DNA from: Faucicola mancuniensis
GTDB lineage: Bacteria; Pseudomonadota; Gammaproteobacteria; Pseudomonadales; Moraxellaceae
Assembly: GCF_046523945.1 (NCBI RefSeq)
Contig: NZ_CP171363.1
Location: 1,302,001-1,366,000, forward strand
Reading direction: 5' to 3'
Length of the DNA stretch: 64,000 nt
A program made the position numbers and the translations under genes. Of this stretch, positions 25,314 to 34,527 are shown one piece after another. The notes beneath the pieces are model-generated. The model was not told where the DNA came from, made no database searches, and saw only the letters and a program-made list of their open reading frames with translations. The stretch's first letter is position 1. Each line of letters opens with the position of its first letter.

Positions 25314-26582
25314 TTATCCGCCTTTCAACCACCTTATAAAGGCAAAACTTGCTTGTTCTTTTTGGTTATCGCCAAATTCATAAAACCGCATGCTCACCAG
25401 TCTATCTGGCATATACTGCTGTGGATAGTAGTGGTTTGGGTAGTCGTGCGGATAGACATAGTTTGCCCCATAGCCGTCCGCTCGCATAAGCGATGTTACG
25501 CCATTTCGCAGGTGGAGCGGTACAGGCGATTGGTCGGTTTCGGCAAGTTTCATGGCTTTATTTATCGCATTATAACTGGTGTTGGATTTTGGGCTATTTG
25601 CCAAATACACGAGTGCTTGCCCCAAAATAATCCTTGCCTCTGGCATACCGATACTTTGCACACTTCGCAAGGCGGTATCGGCAATGAGCAAGGCATTTGG
25701 ATTGGCAAGCCCAATATCTTCACTTGCCGAGATGACAAGCCTGCGAGCGATAAAAGCAGGGTCTTCGCCAGCAGTGAGCATACGAGCAAGCCAATACAGC
25801 CCTGCATCAGCGTCCGAGCCACGAATGGATTTTATCATTGCCGAGACCAAATCATAATGATTGTCGCCCGATTTGTCATAACGCACAAGGCTTGCCCCTG
25901 CCACCGCCACCACATTGTCATCATTCACAATAATCGGCAGATTTTTATTAAAATTTACATGAGAACAAACGGCTAATTCTAATAAATTCAACGCCTTACG
26001 AGCATCCCCTTGCGACAGCTCAAAAATGGCTTTGGCAGAATCAATTTGAATGCTTAATTTGCCAAATTCGCTGTCGGTTTTTATCGCACGTTCTAATACT
26101 TGGTTGATTTCAATTTCGTTCAAAGGCTCAAGGCGATAGACTTGACAGCGAGAGAGCAAGGCGTTATTGACGCTAAAGGACGGATTTTCGGTGGTCGCCC
26201 CAATGAGCGTAATATCGCCAGACTCCACCGCCCCAAGCAGAGCGTCTTGTTGGGCTTTGTTAAAACGGTGAATCTCGTCCACAAACACCACAGGCGACTC
26301 GCTAAATAGCCCATCATCTTTTGCCAATACTTCTCGCAGTTCCTTTACACCTGCGTTAATGGCAGAGAGCGTGCGAAAGGGGCGATTAACCGCATCGGCT
26401 AGGAGCATGGCGATGGTGGTTTTGCCAATGCCCGCTTCGCCATGCAAAATGATGGACGGCAAGTAGCTTTGTGTGATGATGTTGCGGATTGGGGTGTTTT
26501 GCCCAAGTAGGTGCGTTTGTCCGATGACTTCGTCAATGGATTTTGGGCGAATGCGTTGGGCTAGGGGGATTTGGTTTGTCAT
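25314..26582 (-). CDS. rarA: Replication-associated recombination protein A (RarA/MgsA)
   Basis: AAA+ ATPase of the clamp-loader type that acts at stalled replication forks. The start at 26582 (MTNQIPLAQRIRP) gives 422 residues; an in-frame ATG at 26699 would add 39 unusual residues. Motifs are RPKSIDEVIGQTHLLG, Walker A GEAGIGKTT, Walker B FVDEIHRFNKAQQD, sensor ATTENPSFSVNNALLSRC and the RarA C-terminal DADAGLYWLARML and ALVYLANSPKSN. The YPHDYPNHYYPQQYMPD end is also characteristic. It appears to be a single gene here. Confidence 0.95.
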   Translation of the reverse strand: MTNQIPLAQRIRPKSIDEVIGQTHLLGQNTPIRNIITQSYLPSIILHGEAGIGKTTIAMLLADAVNRPFRTLSAINAGVKELREVLAKDDGLFSESPVVFVDEIHRFNKAQQDALLGAVESGDITLIGATTENPSFSVNNALLSRCQVYRLEPLNEIEINQVLERAIKTDSEFGKLSIQIDSAKAIFELSQGDARKALNLLELAVCSHVNFNKNLPIIVNDDNVVAVAGASLVRYDKSGDNHYDLVSAMIKSIRGSDADAGLYWLARMLTAGEDPAFIARRLVISASEDIGLANPNALLIADTALRSVQSIGMPEARIILGQALVYLANSPKSNTSYNAINKAMKLAETDQSPVPLHLRNGVTSLMRADGYGANYVYPHDYPNHYYPQQYMPDRLVSMRFYEFGDNQKEQASFAFIRWLKGG

Positions 26583-26649
26583 TTTGGTATTTTTGATAAA
26601 ATAGGCAGAATGTTGTGATATTAGTATTATAATAAAAAATGGGGTCATC

Positions 26650-26850
26650 ATGCTAGATTTACAAAAATCTTTAAAATTTGATAGGATTGAAATTATCAAA
26701 CCTGCCGAGCGTTGGCAAACGACTGATTATGCTAAATTTTTTGAAGACGGTATCGCATGGCTTACCGATTATCTGTCAAGATTTTATTTAGTTTTTTTAC
26801 CACAATCATCATGCGGACAAATTTTTGGTTTTAACATTAGCATTGACTAG
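26650..26850 (+). CDS. Short hypothetical ORF, possibly a gene fragment
   Basis: A 66-codon ORF (MLDLQKSLKFDRIEIIKPAE...) follows an AATGGGG-like leader and starts in the region upstream of rarA. The first half reads like a normal soluble protein, while the end (SCGQIFGFNISID) looks out of place. I recognise no family. It may be a truncated or frameshifted remnant. Confidence 0.3.
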   Translation: MLDLQKSLKFDRIEIIKPAERWQTTDYAKFFEDGIAWLTDYLSRFYLVFLPQSSCGQIFGFNISID

Positions 26851-26870
26851 CCCTTATCACATCAAAACAC

Positions 26871-28205
26871 TTAACTTTTATGCATCGGTTCATTCATATG
26901 AGCTTTCATCATACCTGCCACAATCGCCGTTAGCAAACACCCCAACGTCAAATAAATTGCCACATACGTCCAGCCACCGCCATTCATCGTGGTCAAACTT
27001 GCCGCAATAAACGGCGTAAAACCGCCACCCACAATACTTGCCAACTGATAACCAACGCCCGCCCCACTATAGCGATACTCCGTACCAAAAAGCTCGGTAA
27101 AAATCGGCTGATGAACGCTCACCACCATATCATGAGCCAAATTTGCAAGCAAAATTGAAAAAATCACAATCCACAACAGCGACCCACTCTCTAACGCCAT
27201 AAAAAATGGAAACGCACACACCGCCCCAATCAACCCACCAAGCACACACATTCTACGTCTGCCAAAACGGTCTGCCATCATCGCAAAAAACGGAATAGAC
27301 ACACAACTAATCGCCCCAACGAGCAAGGTAATATTCAAAAACACCTTAGAATCCATGTGCAAATGTTCGGTTGAATAATTTAACGCAAAAGTCGTTACCA
27401 AATACATTGACAACAACTCCGCCAACCGCAACGCAATGATAAAGAAAAAGCCTTTTGGATTTTCTTTTACTGCTTGTACAATTGGAAAAGTTTTGAGTTT
27501 GTGGGCATTTTTTTGCACAACTTCGGTAAATTCAATGGATTCCACCTGCTCTTTGCGTAGCCACATGGCAATCACCACCAAGATACTACTTAAAATAAAT
27601 GGAACTCGCCAACCCCATTCAATAAAGGCTTCTTCGCCAAGCAATGCCATCACGAGCGACACCGACCCTGTGGCAAGCATCAAACCCACGCCATAGCCAA
27701 TCTGCACACCGCTACTATAAAACGCCTTTTTCTCTTGTGGGGCATTTTCCACCGCCATCAACGCCGCACCGCCCCATTCACCGCCCACCGCAAAGCCTTG
27801 AATGGCACGCAAGGTAACGAGCAAAATCGGAGCAAGCCAGCCAATTTGATGAAACCTTGGCAACAAACCAATTAAAACGGTCGCCGCTCCCATCAAAAAC
27901 ACGGTTAAAAACAGCATTTTTTTGCGACCAAGTTTATCGCCATAATGCCCAAACACAATGCCCCCAAGCGGACGAAACAAAAACCCCACCCCAAACGTGG
28001 CAAGTGCCGCAAGCGTCCCCATATTTGGGTCAATACTTGGGAAAAATTGGGTTTTAAATACCAACGCCGCTACCAGTCCATACAGTAAAAAATCGTACCA
28101 ATCCACCACCGCCCCTGCAAAACTGCTTAAAGCGGCTTTTTTGGCACGTTGTGGGTCGTAGTTGTTTGGGTGATGATTGTTGTTAAGTGTGTTTGATGTC
28201 ATCAT
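26871..28205 (-). CDS. MHS-family MFS transporter (ProP/ShiA-like)
   Basis: Major-facilitator permease of 444 residues with twelve predicted helices. The family signature includes SSFAGAVVDWYDFLLYG near the N-terminus, GFLFRPLGGIVFGHYGDKLGRKKML between helices 2 and 3, and GFAVGGEWGGAALM. These place it among metabolite:H+ symporters such as those for alpha-ketoglutarate, shikimate or proline/betaine. The exact substrate cannot be told. The start at 28205 (MMTSNTLNN) was chosen over an ATG at 28247. It is a single gene; no catabolic genes adjoin. Confidence 0.88.
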   Translation of the reverse strand: MMTSNTLNNNHHPNNYDPQRAKKAALSSFAGAVVDWYDFLLYGLVAALVFKTQFFPSIDPNMGTLAALATFGVGFLFRPLGGIVFGHYGDKLGRKKMLFLTVFLMGAATVLIGLLPRFHQIGWLAPILLVTLRAIQGFAVGGEWGGAALMAVENAPQEKKAFYSSGVQIGYGVGLMLATGSVSLVMALLGEEAFIEWGWRVPFILSSILVVIAMWLRKEQVESIEFTEVVQKNAHKLKTFPIVQAVKENPKGFFFIIALRLAELLSMYLVTTFALNYSTEHLHMDSKVFLNITLLVGAISCVSIPFFAMMADRFGRRRMCVLGGLIGAVCAFPFFMALESGSLLWIVIFSILLANLAHDMVVSVHQPIFTELFGTEYRYSGAGVGYQLASIVGGGFTPFIAASLTTMNGGGWTYVAIYLTLGCLLTAIVAGMMKAHMNEPMHKS

Positions 28206-28274
28206 AAGTCTTTTAGCTTGGTTAAAATTTTTGTTATAGTAATACAAAACTTCACAAAATGTGATATTATCATT

Positions 28275-28373
28275 ATGAATTTGTTCAAGTTTTTATCAAA
28301 AAAATTTTTATTAATTGCTGTTGTTTTGGCTATCTATTTATTAACACGAGCCACAATTTCAGGATTATGGTAA
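28275..28373 (+). CDS. Possible 32-residue single-helix membrane peptide
   Basis: ATG at 28275 opens a 32-codon ORF reading MNLFKFLSKKFLLIAVVLA and ending RATISGLW. It is one basic N-terminus plus one hydrophobic helix. It overlaps the 3' end of the opposite DUF4375-like gene by 40 bp. No strong ribosome binding site is seen. Support is weak. Confidence 0.25.
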   Translation: MNLFKFLSKKFLLIAVVLAIYLLTRATISGLW

Positions 28374-29104
28374 GTCATCATCACCACATTATCGCCTTGT
28401 TCCACCATAAAAAACCGCCCACGACTGGTAAAAAAATGCCAATGTTCATCATTTTCTTTATCCATAATATGCAACAACTCACAACCATGTTCATCACATA
28501 ACTGACGAATATAGCGAACATGGCTCGGTAACTGTTCTAAATGCTCATTTTGGCGAGCTTGCAACATTGGATTTTGTTTTAACTTTTGCAAAAACTGCTT
28601 AAACTCCTGATGACTAATAAAAACCGTATCGGCATGATGTTGTAAAAATTGATTGTTTAAAATTTCTAAATTTTCTTTTTTATTAATTTGTAAAAATTTA
28701 TCGGTTAAACGGTTTAATTTATCATGAATTTTATTCTTATTTAACAAATTTTGTTGGGTAAAATTAATAAAATTATCAATACCAATTTGACCCATAATCA
28801 CATCGGCAATTTCTTCTAACAGTTCTAAATGCTGAGTTGCCCCCATTTCTGCCAAGCCAAATTCCACATAGTGCAACATACCTGAGTTCCAACGGCTATT
28901 ATAGGCGAATTGGGCGATACCACCGTTTAACACTTGCGACAGATAATAATCCACATAATAACTGTACAGCACCGCAGGCGAGATTTCATCGCTATGAACG
29001 TGCAAATCAAAATAGGCATTGACGTTTTTAATATTGGTAAACACAAGTTCGGTTTGTTCGGTTTCGGTGAGATAAATTTTGTCAATGAGTAGGGCGTTTG
29101 TCAT
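28334..29104 (-). CDS. DUF4375-like hypothetical protein
   Basis: The 256-residue soluble protein starts at 29104 (MTNALLIDKIYLT); an upstream ATG at 29248 would add a hydrophobic, unconvincing stretch. A segment around residues 50-75 (YLSQVLNGGIAQFAYNS) matches the DMP19/DUF4375 pattern of Gly-Gly-aromatic residues in a helical domain of unknown function. The C-terminal half contains a separate region ending VEQGDNVVMMTYHNPEIV. It is divergent from the ABC transporter gene and probably has its own promoter in the 29105-29250 interval. Confidence 0.55.
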   Translation of the reverse strand: MTNALLIDKIYLTETEQTELVFTNIKNVNAYFDLHVHSDEISPAVLYSYYVDYYLSQVLNGGIAQFAYNSRWNSGMLHYVEFGLAEMGATQHLELLEEIADVIMGQIGIDNFINFTQQNLLNKNKIHDKLNRLTDKFLQINKKENLEILNNQFLQHHADTVFISHQEFKQFLQKLKQNPMLQARQNEHLEQLPSHVRYIRQLCDEHGCELLHIMDKENDEHWHFFTSRGRFFMVEQGDNVVMMTYHNPEIVARVNK

Positions 29105-29250
29105 AAGTTTTCTCAAGACTGGATAGCTTTTTTGGCATAAAAAAATGTGGGTGAATGAACTAATATAACATAAAACTACTAAAACCCAAAAATGATATAT
29201 GTTAGAATAACAACCATTTTTCCAATGATTATTAAAAAAAGATAACAATT

Positions 29251-31092
29251 ATGTCAATTTTTCGTTTTTTTGAAAACCGTTTAAATCCGTATCCTGATGA
29301 TGATTATCAGTTGCCGACTGATAATTTTTTAAAATTTTTGTGGGCGTGTACCAAAGGCTTGAGTGGCTGGATTTTTGCCTTGATGTGTTTGACTGCTTTA
29401 ATCGGTATTTACGAATCGCTGTTGTATAAGTGGATTGGTGATATCGTCAATTGGCTTGGGGCGTATTCGCCAAGTGAATTATGGATGCAAAAAGGCGATG
29501 ATTTGACCCTGATGGCGATGGTGTTAATTTTTAGTCCGTTGATTGTTGGTTTAAGTTCATTCATTCATTTTCAGACCATTCAAGGCGTGTTTCCCATGCA
29601 AATGCGGTGGCGTTTTCACCGTCAAATGCTCGGTCAATCCATGCAGTTTTATCAAGACGAATTTTCTGGGCGTGTGTCGGCAAAGGTCATGCAAACTGCC
29701 CTTGCGGTGCGTGATACCATTATGACGATTGCCGATATGTTTGTGTATGTGATGGTGTATTTTGTCAGTAGTGGCGTGATTTTGTTTCATTTGGACAGTT
29801 GGTTGTTGTTGCCGTTTATTTTGTGGATTGTGATGTTTGTTACGACCATTACTTATTTTATCCCAAAATTAAAAAAATCGGCAAGTCGCCAAGCGGACGC
29901 TCGTGCCTTGATGACAGGGCGGATTACCGATGCGTATGCCAATATTATGACGGTAAAATTGTTTAGTCATTCTCGCCGTGAGTTAAGCTATGCTAAAGAT
30001 GCGATGGGGCAATTTATGGATACCGTGCATGACCAAATGCGTTGGGTGTCAAAATTGGAAGTTGTCAATCATAGCATTAATGTGGTTTTGGTCGCATCAA
30101 CCGTTGGCATTGGGCTGTACTTGTGGTTTTATCAAAATTTAAGCGTGGGGGCGATTGCGGCAGCGACTGCAATGGCAATGCGTTTAAACGGCTTGACCCA
30201 TTGGATTATGTGGCAAACGGCAAGTTTGTTTGAAAATATCGGTACGGTGCAAGACGGCATGAAAACTTTGTCAAAACCGCATACGATTGTTGATAAACCG
30301 AACGCAGGCGAGCTGACTGTGAATCAAGGCGATATTGTGTTTGATAACGTCAATTTTGGCTATGGCAAAACCGACCAAACCAAACTGTTAGACAATTTTA
30401 ACTTACATATTAAAGCAGGCGAAAAAATTGGTTTAGTGGGACGAAGTGGAGCAGGAAAATCAACATTAGTTAATTTATTATTGCGTTTTTATGATGTGGA
30501 TAGCGGTAAAATTTTGATTGATGGACAAGATATCGCCAGCGTTAGCCAAGAAAGCCTACGCCGACAAATCGGCATGGTAACCCAAGATACGTCATTGTTG
30601 CACCGCACCGTGCGTGAAAATATCGCCTATGGTCGCCCCAATGCCACCGATAGCGAAATTATCACCGCCATCAAGCAAGCCCACGCTGATGAATTTATCA
30701 GCCAACTTGCTGATGTCAAAGGCAACAAAGGACTTGATACCCAAGTGGGTGAACGTGGCGTAAAACTGTCTGGCGGACAACGTCAACGCATTGCGATTGC
30801 TCGTGTTATGCTGAAAAATGCACCGATTTTGCTCCTTGATGAAGCAACTTCAGCACTTGATAGCGAAGTGGAACACGCCATTACCGAAAGCCTAAATCAA
30901 ATGATGGCAGGCAAGACGGTGATTGCGATTGCTCACCGTTTATCAACGATTGCCGAGCTTGATAGATTGGTGGTGATGGATAAAGGGCGAATTGTGGAAC
31001 AAGGTAGCCATGCCGAGTTGCTTGCCAAAAATGGTGTTTATGCCAAACTTTGGGCAAGACAAAGTGGCGGGTTCTTGGGGGAAGATGATTGA
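29251..31092 (+). CDS. ABC exporter with fused permease and ATPase domains
   Basis: The 613-residue half-transporter of the MsbA/multidrug type works as a dimer in the inner membrane. The permease domain (about 25-330) has six helices. The nucleotide-binding domain has Walker A GRSGAGKST, Q-loop MVTQDTSLLH, signature LSGGQRQRIAIA, Walker B ILLLDEATSALD and switch IAHRLSTI. The substrate is unknown. A following ORF overlaps its stop by 4 bp (ATGA), which suggests translational coupling with what lies downstream. Confidence 0.93.
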   Translation: MSIFRFFENRLNPYPDDDYQLPTDNFLKFLWACTKGLSGWIFALMCLTALIGIYESLLYKWIGDIVNWLGAYSPSELWMQKGDDLTLMAMVLIFSPLIVGLSSFIHFQTIQGVFPMQMRWRFHRQMLGQSMQFYQDEFSGRVSAKVMQTALAVRDTIMTIADMFVYVMVYFVSSGVILFHLDSWLLLPFILWIVMFVTTITYFIPKLKKSASRQADARALMTGRITDAYANIMTVKLFSHSRRELSYAKDAMGQFMDTVHDQMRWVSKLEVVNHSINVVLVASTVGIGLYLWFYQNLSVGAIAAATAMAMRLNGLTHWIMWQTASLFENIGTVQDGMKTLSKPHTIVDKPNAGELTVNQGDIVFDNVNFGYGKTDQTKLLDNFNLHIKAGEKIGLVGRSGAGKSTLVNLLLRFYDVDSGKILIDGQDIASVSQESLRRQIGMVTQDTSLLHRTVRENIAYGRPNATDSEIITAIKQAHADEFISQLADVKGNKGLDTQVGERGVKLSGGQRQRIAIARVMLKNAPILLLDEATSALDSEVEHAITESLNQMMAGKTVIAIAHRLSTIAELDRLVVMDKGRIVEQGSHAELLAKNGVYAKLWARQSGGFLGEDD

Positions 31093-31256
31093 TGAAAGTA
31101 GCATCTAACTTTGCCAAACCACTTCAATATAGTGAACAATGGTCACAAATTTGGGATATTTCTATTTTTGACCATTGGTTTACGAATGATGAAGCCGATA
31201 ATTGCAAAGTTTTATGTTACGGTATCGCCATTAAACTTGAAAAAGGAAATAAAACT

Positions 31257-32123
31257 ATGGAAGAAAAAAGTGTCAATATCAACGGCAAAAACGCCCGTTA
31301 TTACAACTTATCAAATCCAAATGCGAGCCAAACCGCCCATTTTTACGGCGGTAATGGTTTTGCCTTAAGCACTTACGAGCCATTATTAAATGCGTTAAAC
31401 CAACAACTTAACATCACCGCATTAACCATGCGTGGCGAATGGATTGACAAACCTACCGCTGAAAAACTCACCCGAGAAGAAGATGCGGAAGTTTTAATCG
31501 AATTTCTACAAAAGACACAAGACAAACCCATCATCGCTATCGGTCATTCACAAGGGGCGACCGCCACCACCATCGCCTGTGCCAAACGCCCAGAACTATT
31601 TAGCCAGTTATTTTTGCTTGAACCTGTTACCTTTACCAAACAACAAACTTTAGCTTATAGCCTTGCCCCACGCCTAGTCAAAATGACCCAAGAGCCGTTT
31701 AAAAGCACCAAAGTCAAACAAGCCGATTGGCAAAGCGTTGATGATTATTACCAATTTTTACGCAGTCACAAAGCGTACAAACGCATTAGCGATGAGTATT
31801 TGCAACTTTATGCCAAAAATAGTTTAGAAGAAAAAGATGGTAAATTGACGTTACGTTTTTCGCCTGAGCAAGAGTTGGCGAATTATTTTAGCACGCCGTT
31901 TATTATGGACGCTTTAGAAAAAGTGATTGCGGACAACAAAGTCCCTGTTAATCTGATTATTGGCAAGCCGTCTATATTTATCAGCGAAGAAGTGCGAGCC
32001 ACATGGAACGAGTTTGTACCCAGCGAACAAATTACCGTATTAAATGAATACGGACATTTGCTACCGCTTGAAGCCCCGCAATTGTGTGCGGATTTGATTT
32101 TACAAAAAGTTGATTATAGATAA
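31257..32123 (+). CDS. Alpha/beta-hydrolase family protein
   Basis: The 288-residue hydrolase has the nucleophile elbow GHSQGATAT at about residues 97-105, an acid region and a late His (EYGHLLPLEAP) that complete a Ser-Asp/Glu-His triad. The ATG at 31257 was chosen because AAAGGAA precedes it and the conserved domain begins right after. The frame is open back to 31089, overlapping the ABC exporter stop. Those 56 extra codons (PLQYSEQWSQIWDISIFDH...) look protein-like but foreign to the fold and may be the trace of another gene. The substrate is unknown. Confidence 0.82.
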   Translation: MEEKSVNINGKNARYYNLSNPNASQTAHFYGGNGFALSTYEPLLNALNQQLNITALTMRGEWIDKPTAEKLTREEDAEVLIEFLQKTQDKPIIAIGHSQGATATTIACAKRPELFSQLFLLEPVTFTKQQTLAYSLAPRLVKMTQEPFKSTKVKQADWQSVDDYYQFLRSHKAYKRISDEYLQLYAKNSLEEKDGKLTLRFSPEQELANYFSTPFIMDALEKVIADNKVPVNLIIGKPSIFISEEVRATWNEFVPSEQITVLNEYGHLLPLEAPQLCADLILQKVDYR

Positions 32124-32140
32124 ATTGAAGACGAAATTTT

Positions 32141-33049
32141 TTAATCAAGATTAAAAATCTGTTTCGCAATTCTAAAAGTATTGCAATGGGCTTCCACCAC
32201 ATCATCAAGGTTTTCAGAATAGCCACCGCCCATCACCACCGCAATCGGCAGTTGATAACGCTTGGCATAATTGAACACAAGGCTATCTCGTTGTTTACAG
32301 CCTTGTTGGGTTAGGGCAAGTTTGCCAAGTTTATCGCTTGCCAACACGTCCACCCCAGCCAAAAACAACAGCATATCAGGGGCAACCGTTTTAATTAACA
32401 TCGGCAAATTTTTATCCAAAATCGTTAAATATTCGTCATCGCCTGTATCGTCCGCCAGCTCAATATCTAGGTCGGATTGTTGTTTGCGAAAGGGAAAATT
32501 TTTTGCACCGTGCATACTAAAAGTAAACACTCTTTTGTCATTGGCAAAAATATGTGCCGTACCATTGCCTTGATGAACGTCCAAATCAATAATCAAAATC
32601 TGTTGGCTAAGTCCTTGATTTAATAACAAATGACTGGTAATTGCCAAATCATTAAACACACAAAACCCTTCGCCATGGTCAGCAAAACCATGATGTGTAC
32701 CGCCTGACGTACTAAGCGATACGCCAAACTGTTTGGCAAACAACGCACATTCATAAGTGGCGTGGGCGATGGTGCGTTCTCGCTCAAACAAAGCGTGCGA
32801 CAGCTCAAAACCGATGGCACGTGCGTCTTTTTTTGGCAAGGTCAAATCTTTGAGATGTTGCCAATAGTCTGCGGTGTGCGTGGTTAAAATTTGGCTTTCG
32901 CTTAATTTTTTTGGCAAAAACAAATTTTCAGGGCGAATCGTGCCTTCTGCCAACAGCCGTTTTGGGATTTCGTCATATTTTTGCATGGGAAATCGGTGTT
33001 TTTCAGGCACGGCATGGTTAAATAGGGGCGAGTAGGCGATTTTTAGCAT
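32141..33049 (-). CDS. Histone-deacetylase/AcuC-family deacetylase
   Basis: The 302-residue member of the arginase/deacetylase superfamily has the zinc-dependent active-site pattern STSGGTHHGFADHGEGFCVFND (about 113-134) and LIIDLDVHQGNGT (about 150-162). The late VVMGGGYSENLDDVVEAH segment is also present. Bacterial relatives deacetylate acetylated lysine, polyamines or acetoin-pathway proteins. No acetoin genes adjoin, so the substrate is open. It ends 17 bp from the convergent hydrolase gene. Confidence 0.88.
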   Translation of the reverse strand: MLKIAYSPLFNHAVPEKHRFPMQKYDEIPKRLLAEGTIRPENLFLPKKLSESQILTTHTADYWQHLKDLTLPKKDARAIGFELSHALFERERTIAHATYECALFAKQFGVSLSTSGGTHHGFADHGEGFCVFNDLAITSHLLLNQGLSQQILIIDLDVHQGNGTAHIFANDKRVFTFSMHGAKNFPFRKQQSDLDIELADDTGDDEYLTILDKNLPMLIKTVAPDMLLFLAGVDVLASDKLGKLALTQQGCKQRDSLVFNYAKRYQLPIAVVMGGGYSENLDDVVEAHCNTFRIAKQIFNLD

Positions 33050-33058
33050 TGTTGAATG

Positions 33059-33310
33059 TTAAATTTGTTTGCCAAGTTGTTTGGCTTTTTCGCTGATACC
33101 GTTATTTTGTTGTTCGCTATTAATTTCTGCACATTTGTTTGGGTTGTTACCACAAAATTGACAAAATTCATCGCCCATCAATTTTGCCACACCGCCACAA
33201 GAGCCTTTAAGTGGTTGTTTTTTAAAGATATAACCCAATCCCATGAACACAAAAAACAGCACAAACACGGCAAAGGTCACAAAAAAGATGGGTAAAAATT
33301 GGCTTAACAT
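33059..33310 (-). CDS. nqrM: Na+-NQR maturation protein NqrM
   Basis: The 83-residue membrane-anchored protein has one helix (about 5-28) followed by the family hallmark KGSCGGVAKL and a second Cys motif CQFCGNNPNKC. NqrM supplies or handles iron for the cysteine-ligated iron centre of the Na+-translocating NADH:quinone reductase. It sits directly downstream of apbE (91 bp), which flavinylates the same enzyme, so the two probably form a maturation operon. The nqr structural genes are not in this window. Confidence 0.88.
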   Translation of the reverse strand: MLSQFLPIFFVTFAVFVLFFVFMGLGYIFKKQPLKGSCGGVAKLMGDEFCQFCGNNPNKCAEINSEQQNNGISEKAKQLGKQI

Positions 33311-33401
33311 AGCGTTCTCACTGTTTTGCTTTTTTAATCGTTTTAAAATAGAATTTTACTGTAACATGATTGTGTTATTTTTGCCAAACGTTTTTGTAAA
33401 A

Positions 33402-34487
33402 TTATTTGTCCGTACCTGCTCGCAAGGCTTTCATTTTTGGCGTTTCCACAATTTGCCAATCTGCCAATTGCGTGCTGTCTTTGTTGGCTTTTTTCATGTC
33501 TTTATGCACGATAAACATTACCGCAAGGTCTTGGGCGTTCGCCATTGCCAACGCTTTTTGGTAAGGCATGGCGGTCAAAGCAGTCGCCCAAGCGTCCGCC
33601 AAAGCGGTGCTATCATGCACCACAGTTACCGATGATGCACCGTCTACCACAGGGCTTGCGGTGGTGGGGTCAATGGTGTGGCTATAACGAATATCGTTAA
33701 AAACCAATGAGTTACGATAATTTCCTGATGTCGCAAGGTTGATTTTGCCTGTTGCTGATTCCCGAATGATGGCGATGGTATTGCGATTGCTTACGCTGCT
33801 GTTAATCACAGGTTCATCAATGCCAAGTTGCCAAAATTGCCCTTTGGCGTTTTTGCCAAGCGTTGCCACTTCGCCACCGATTTCCACCATATAATTTTGG
33901 ATTTTGTAGTCAGATTTTAGCACATCGGCGACCACGTCCACGCCATAACCTTTGGCAATCGCCGAAAAATCCAACGCCACACCGTCTTTATTTTTTACCA
34001 GTTGATTTTGGTTTAACACAATGCTGTCAAAATCAATCAACTGTTTGGCGGTGTCAATCTCGGCTTTTGACGGTGGCGACTGCAAACGGTCAATCCGCAT
34101 TTCACTGCCAAAGCCCCAAAGTGCCACCAACGGCATAACTGTAGGGTCAAACGCCCCATTGGATGCTTGATAAACTGTTTTGGAATCTTGCAAAACCTTG
34201 ATAAAATCGCTGTCAATCGTGATGGCTTGTCCTGCTTTGGCATGATTGAACTGCATAATCGTTGCCGTATCGTCATAAGTGGACATACTTTTGTTAATTT
34301 GAACCAAGCGTTCATCAATCCGCTTTTGAATGTTCGCCACATCGGCATTTTTTGGCAATTCAAAAGTGATATGATAACTTGTCCCCATCGTTTTGCCATC
34401 AATACTTTGATAATTGGGTGGTTGCTGACACGCTGTCAAACCCAACATCATTGCACCCATGCCACCCAAATACACAATTTTTTTCAT
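33402..34487 (-). CDS. apbE: FAD:protein FMN transferase ApbE
   Basis: Periplasmic lipoprotein (361 residues) that attaches FMN covalently to Thr of NqrB/NqrC and of Rnf subunits. The signal peptide ends with LTACQQ. The ApbE core includes GTSYHITF, ISKSMSTYDD-type helices (QINKSMSTYDD), FDPTVMPLVALWGFG, ALDFSAIAKGYGVDVV, YMVEIGGEV and SHTIDPTTASP. The final DAWATALTAMP motif is conserved. The ribosome binding site AAAAAGG precedes the ATG. It pairs with nqrM just downstream. Confidence 0.95.
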   Translation of the reverse strand: MKKIVYLGGMGAMMLGLTACQQPPNYQSIDGKTMGTSYHITFELPKNADVANIQKRIDERLVQINKSMSTYDDTATIMQFNHAKAGQAITIDSDFIKVLQDSKTVYQASNGAFDPTVMPLVALWGFGSEMRIDRLQSPPSKAEIDTAKQLIDFDSIVLNQNQLVKNKDGVALDFSAIAKGYGVDVVADVLKSDYKIQNYMVEIGGEVATLGKNAKGQFWQLGIDEPVINSSVSNRNTIAIIRESATGKINLATSGNYRNSLVFNDIRYSHTIDPTTASPVVDGASSVTVVHDSTALADAWATALTAMPYQKALAMANAQDLAVMFIVHKDMKKANKDSTQLADWQIVETPKMKALRAGTDK

Positions 34488-34527
34488 TTTTTTACCTTTT
34501 TTAAAATTTTATTAAATATTTTTTAAA

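Noticed and set aside
25353..25976. 207-codon plus-strand frame opposite rarA
   Set aside because: Antisense to rarA, which has every family motif; the translation is Ile/His-rich and looks random.
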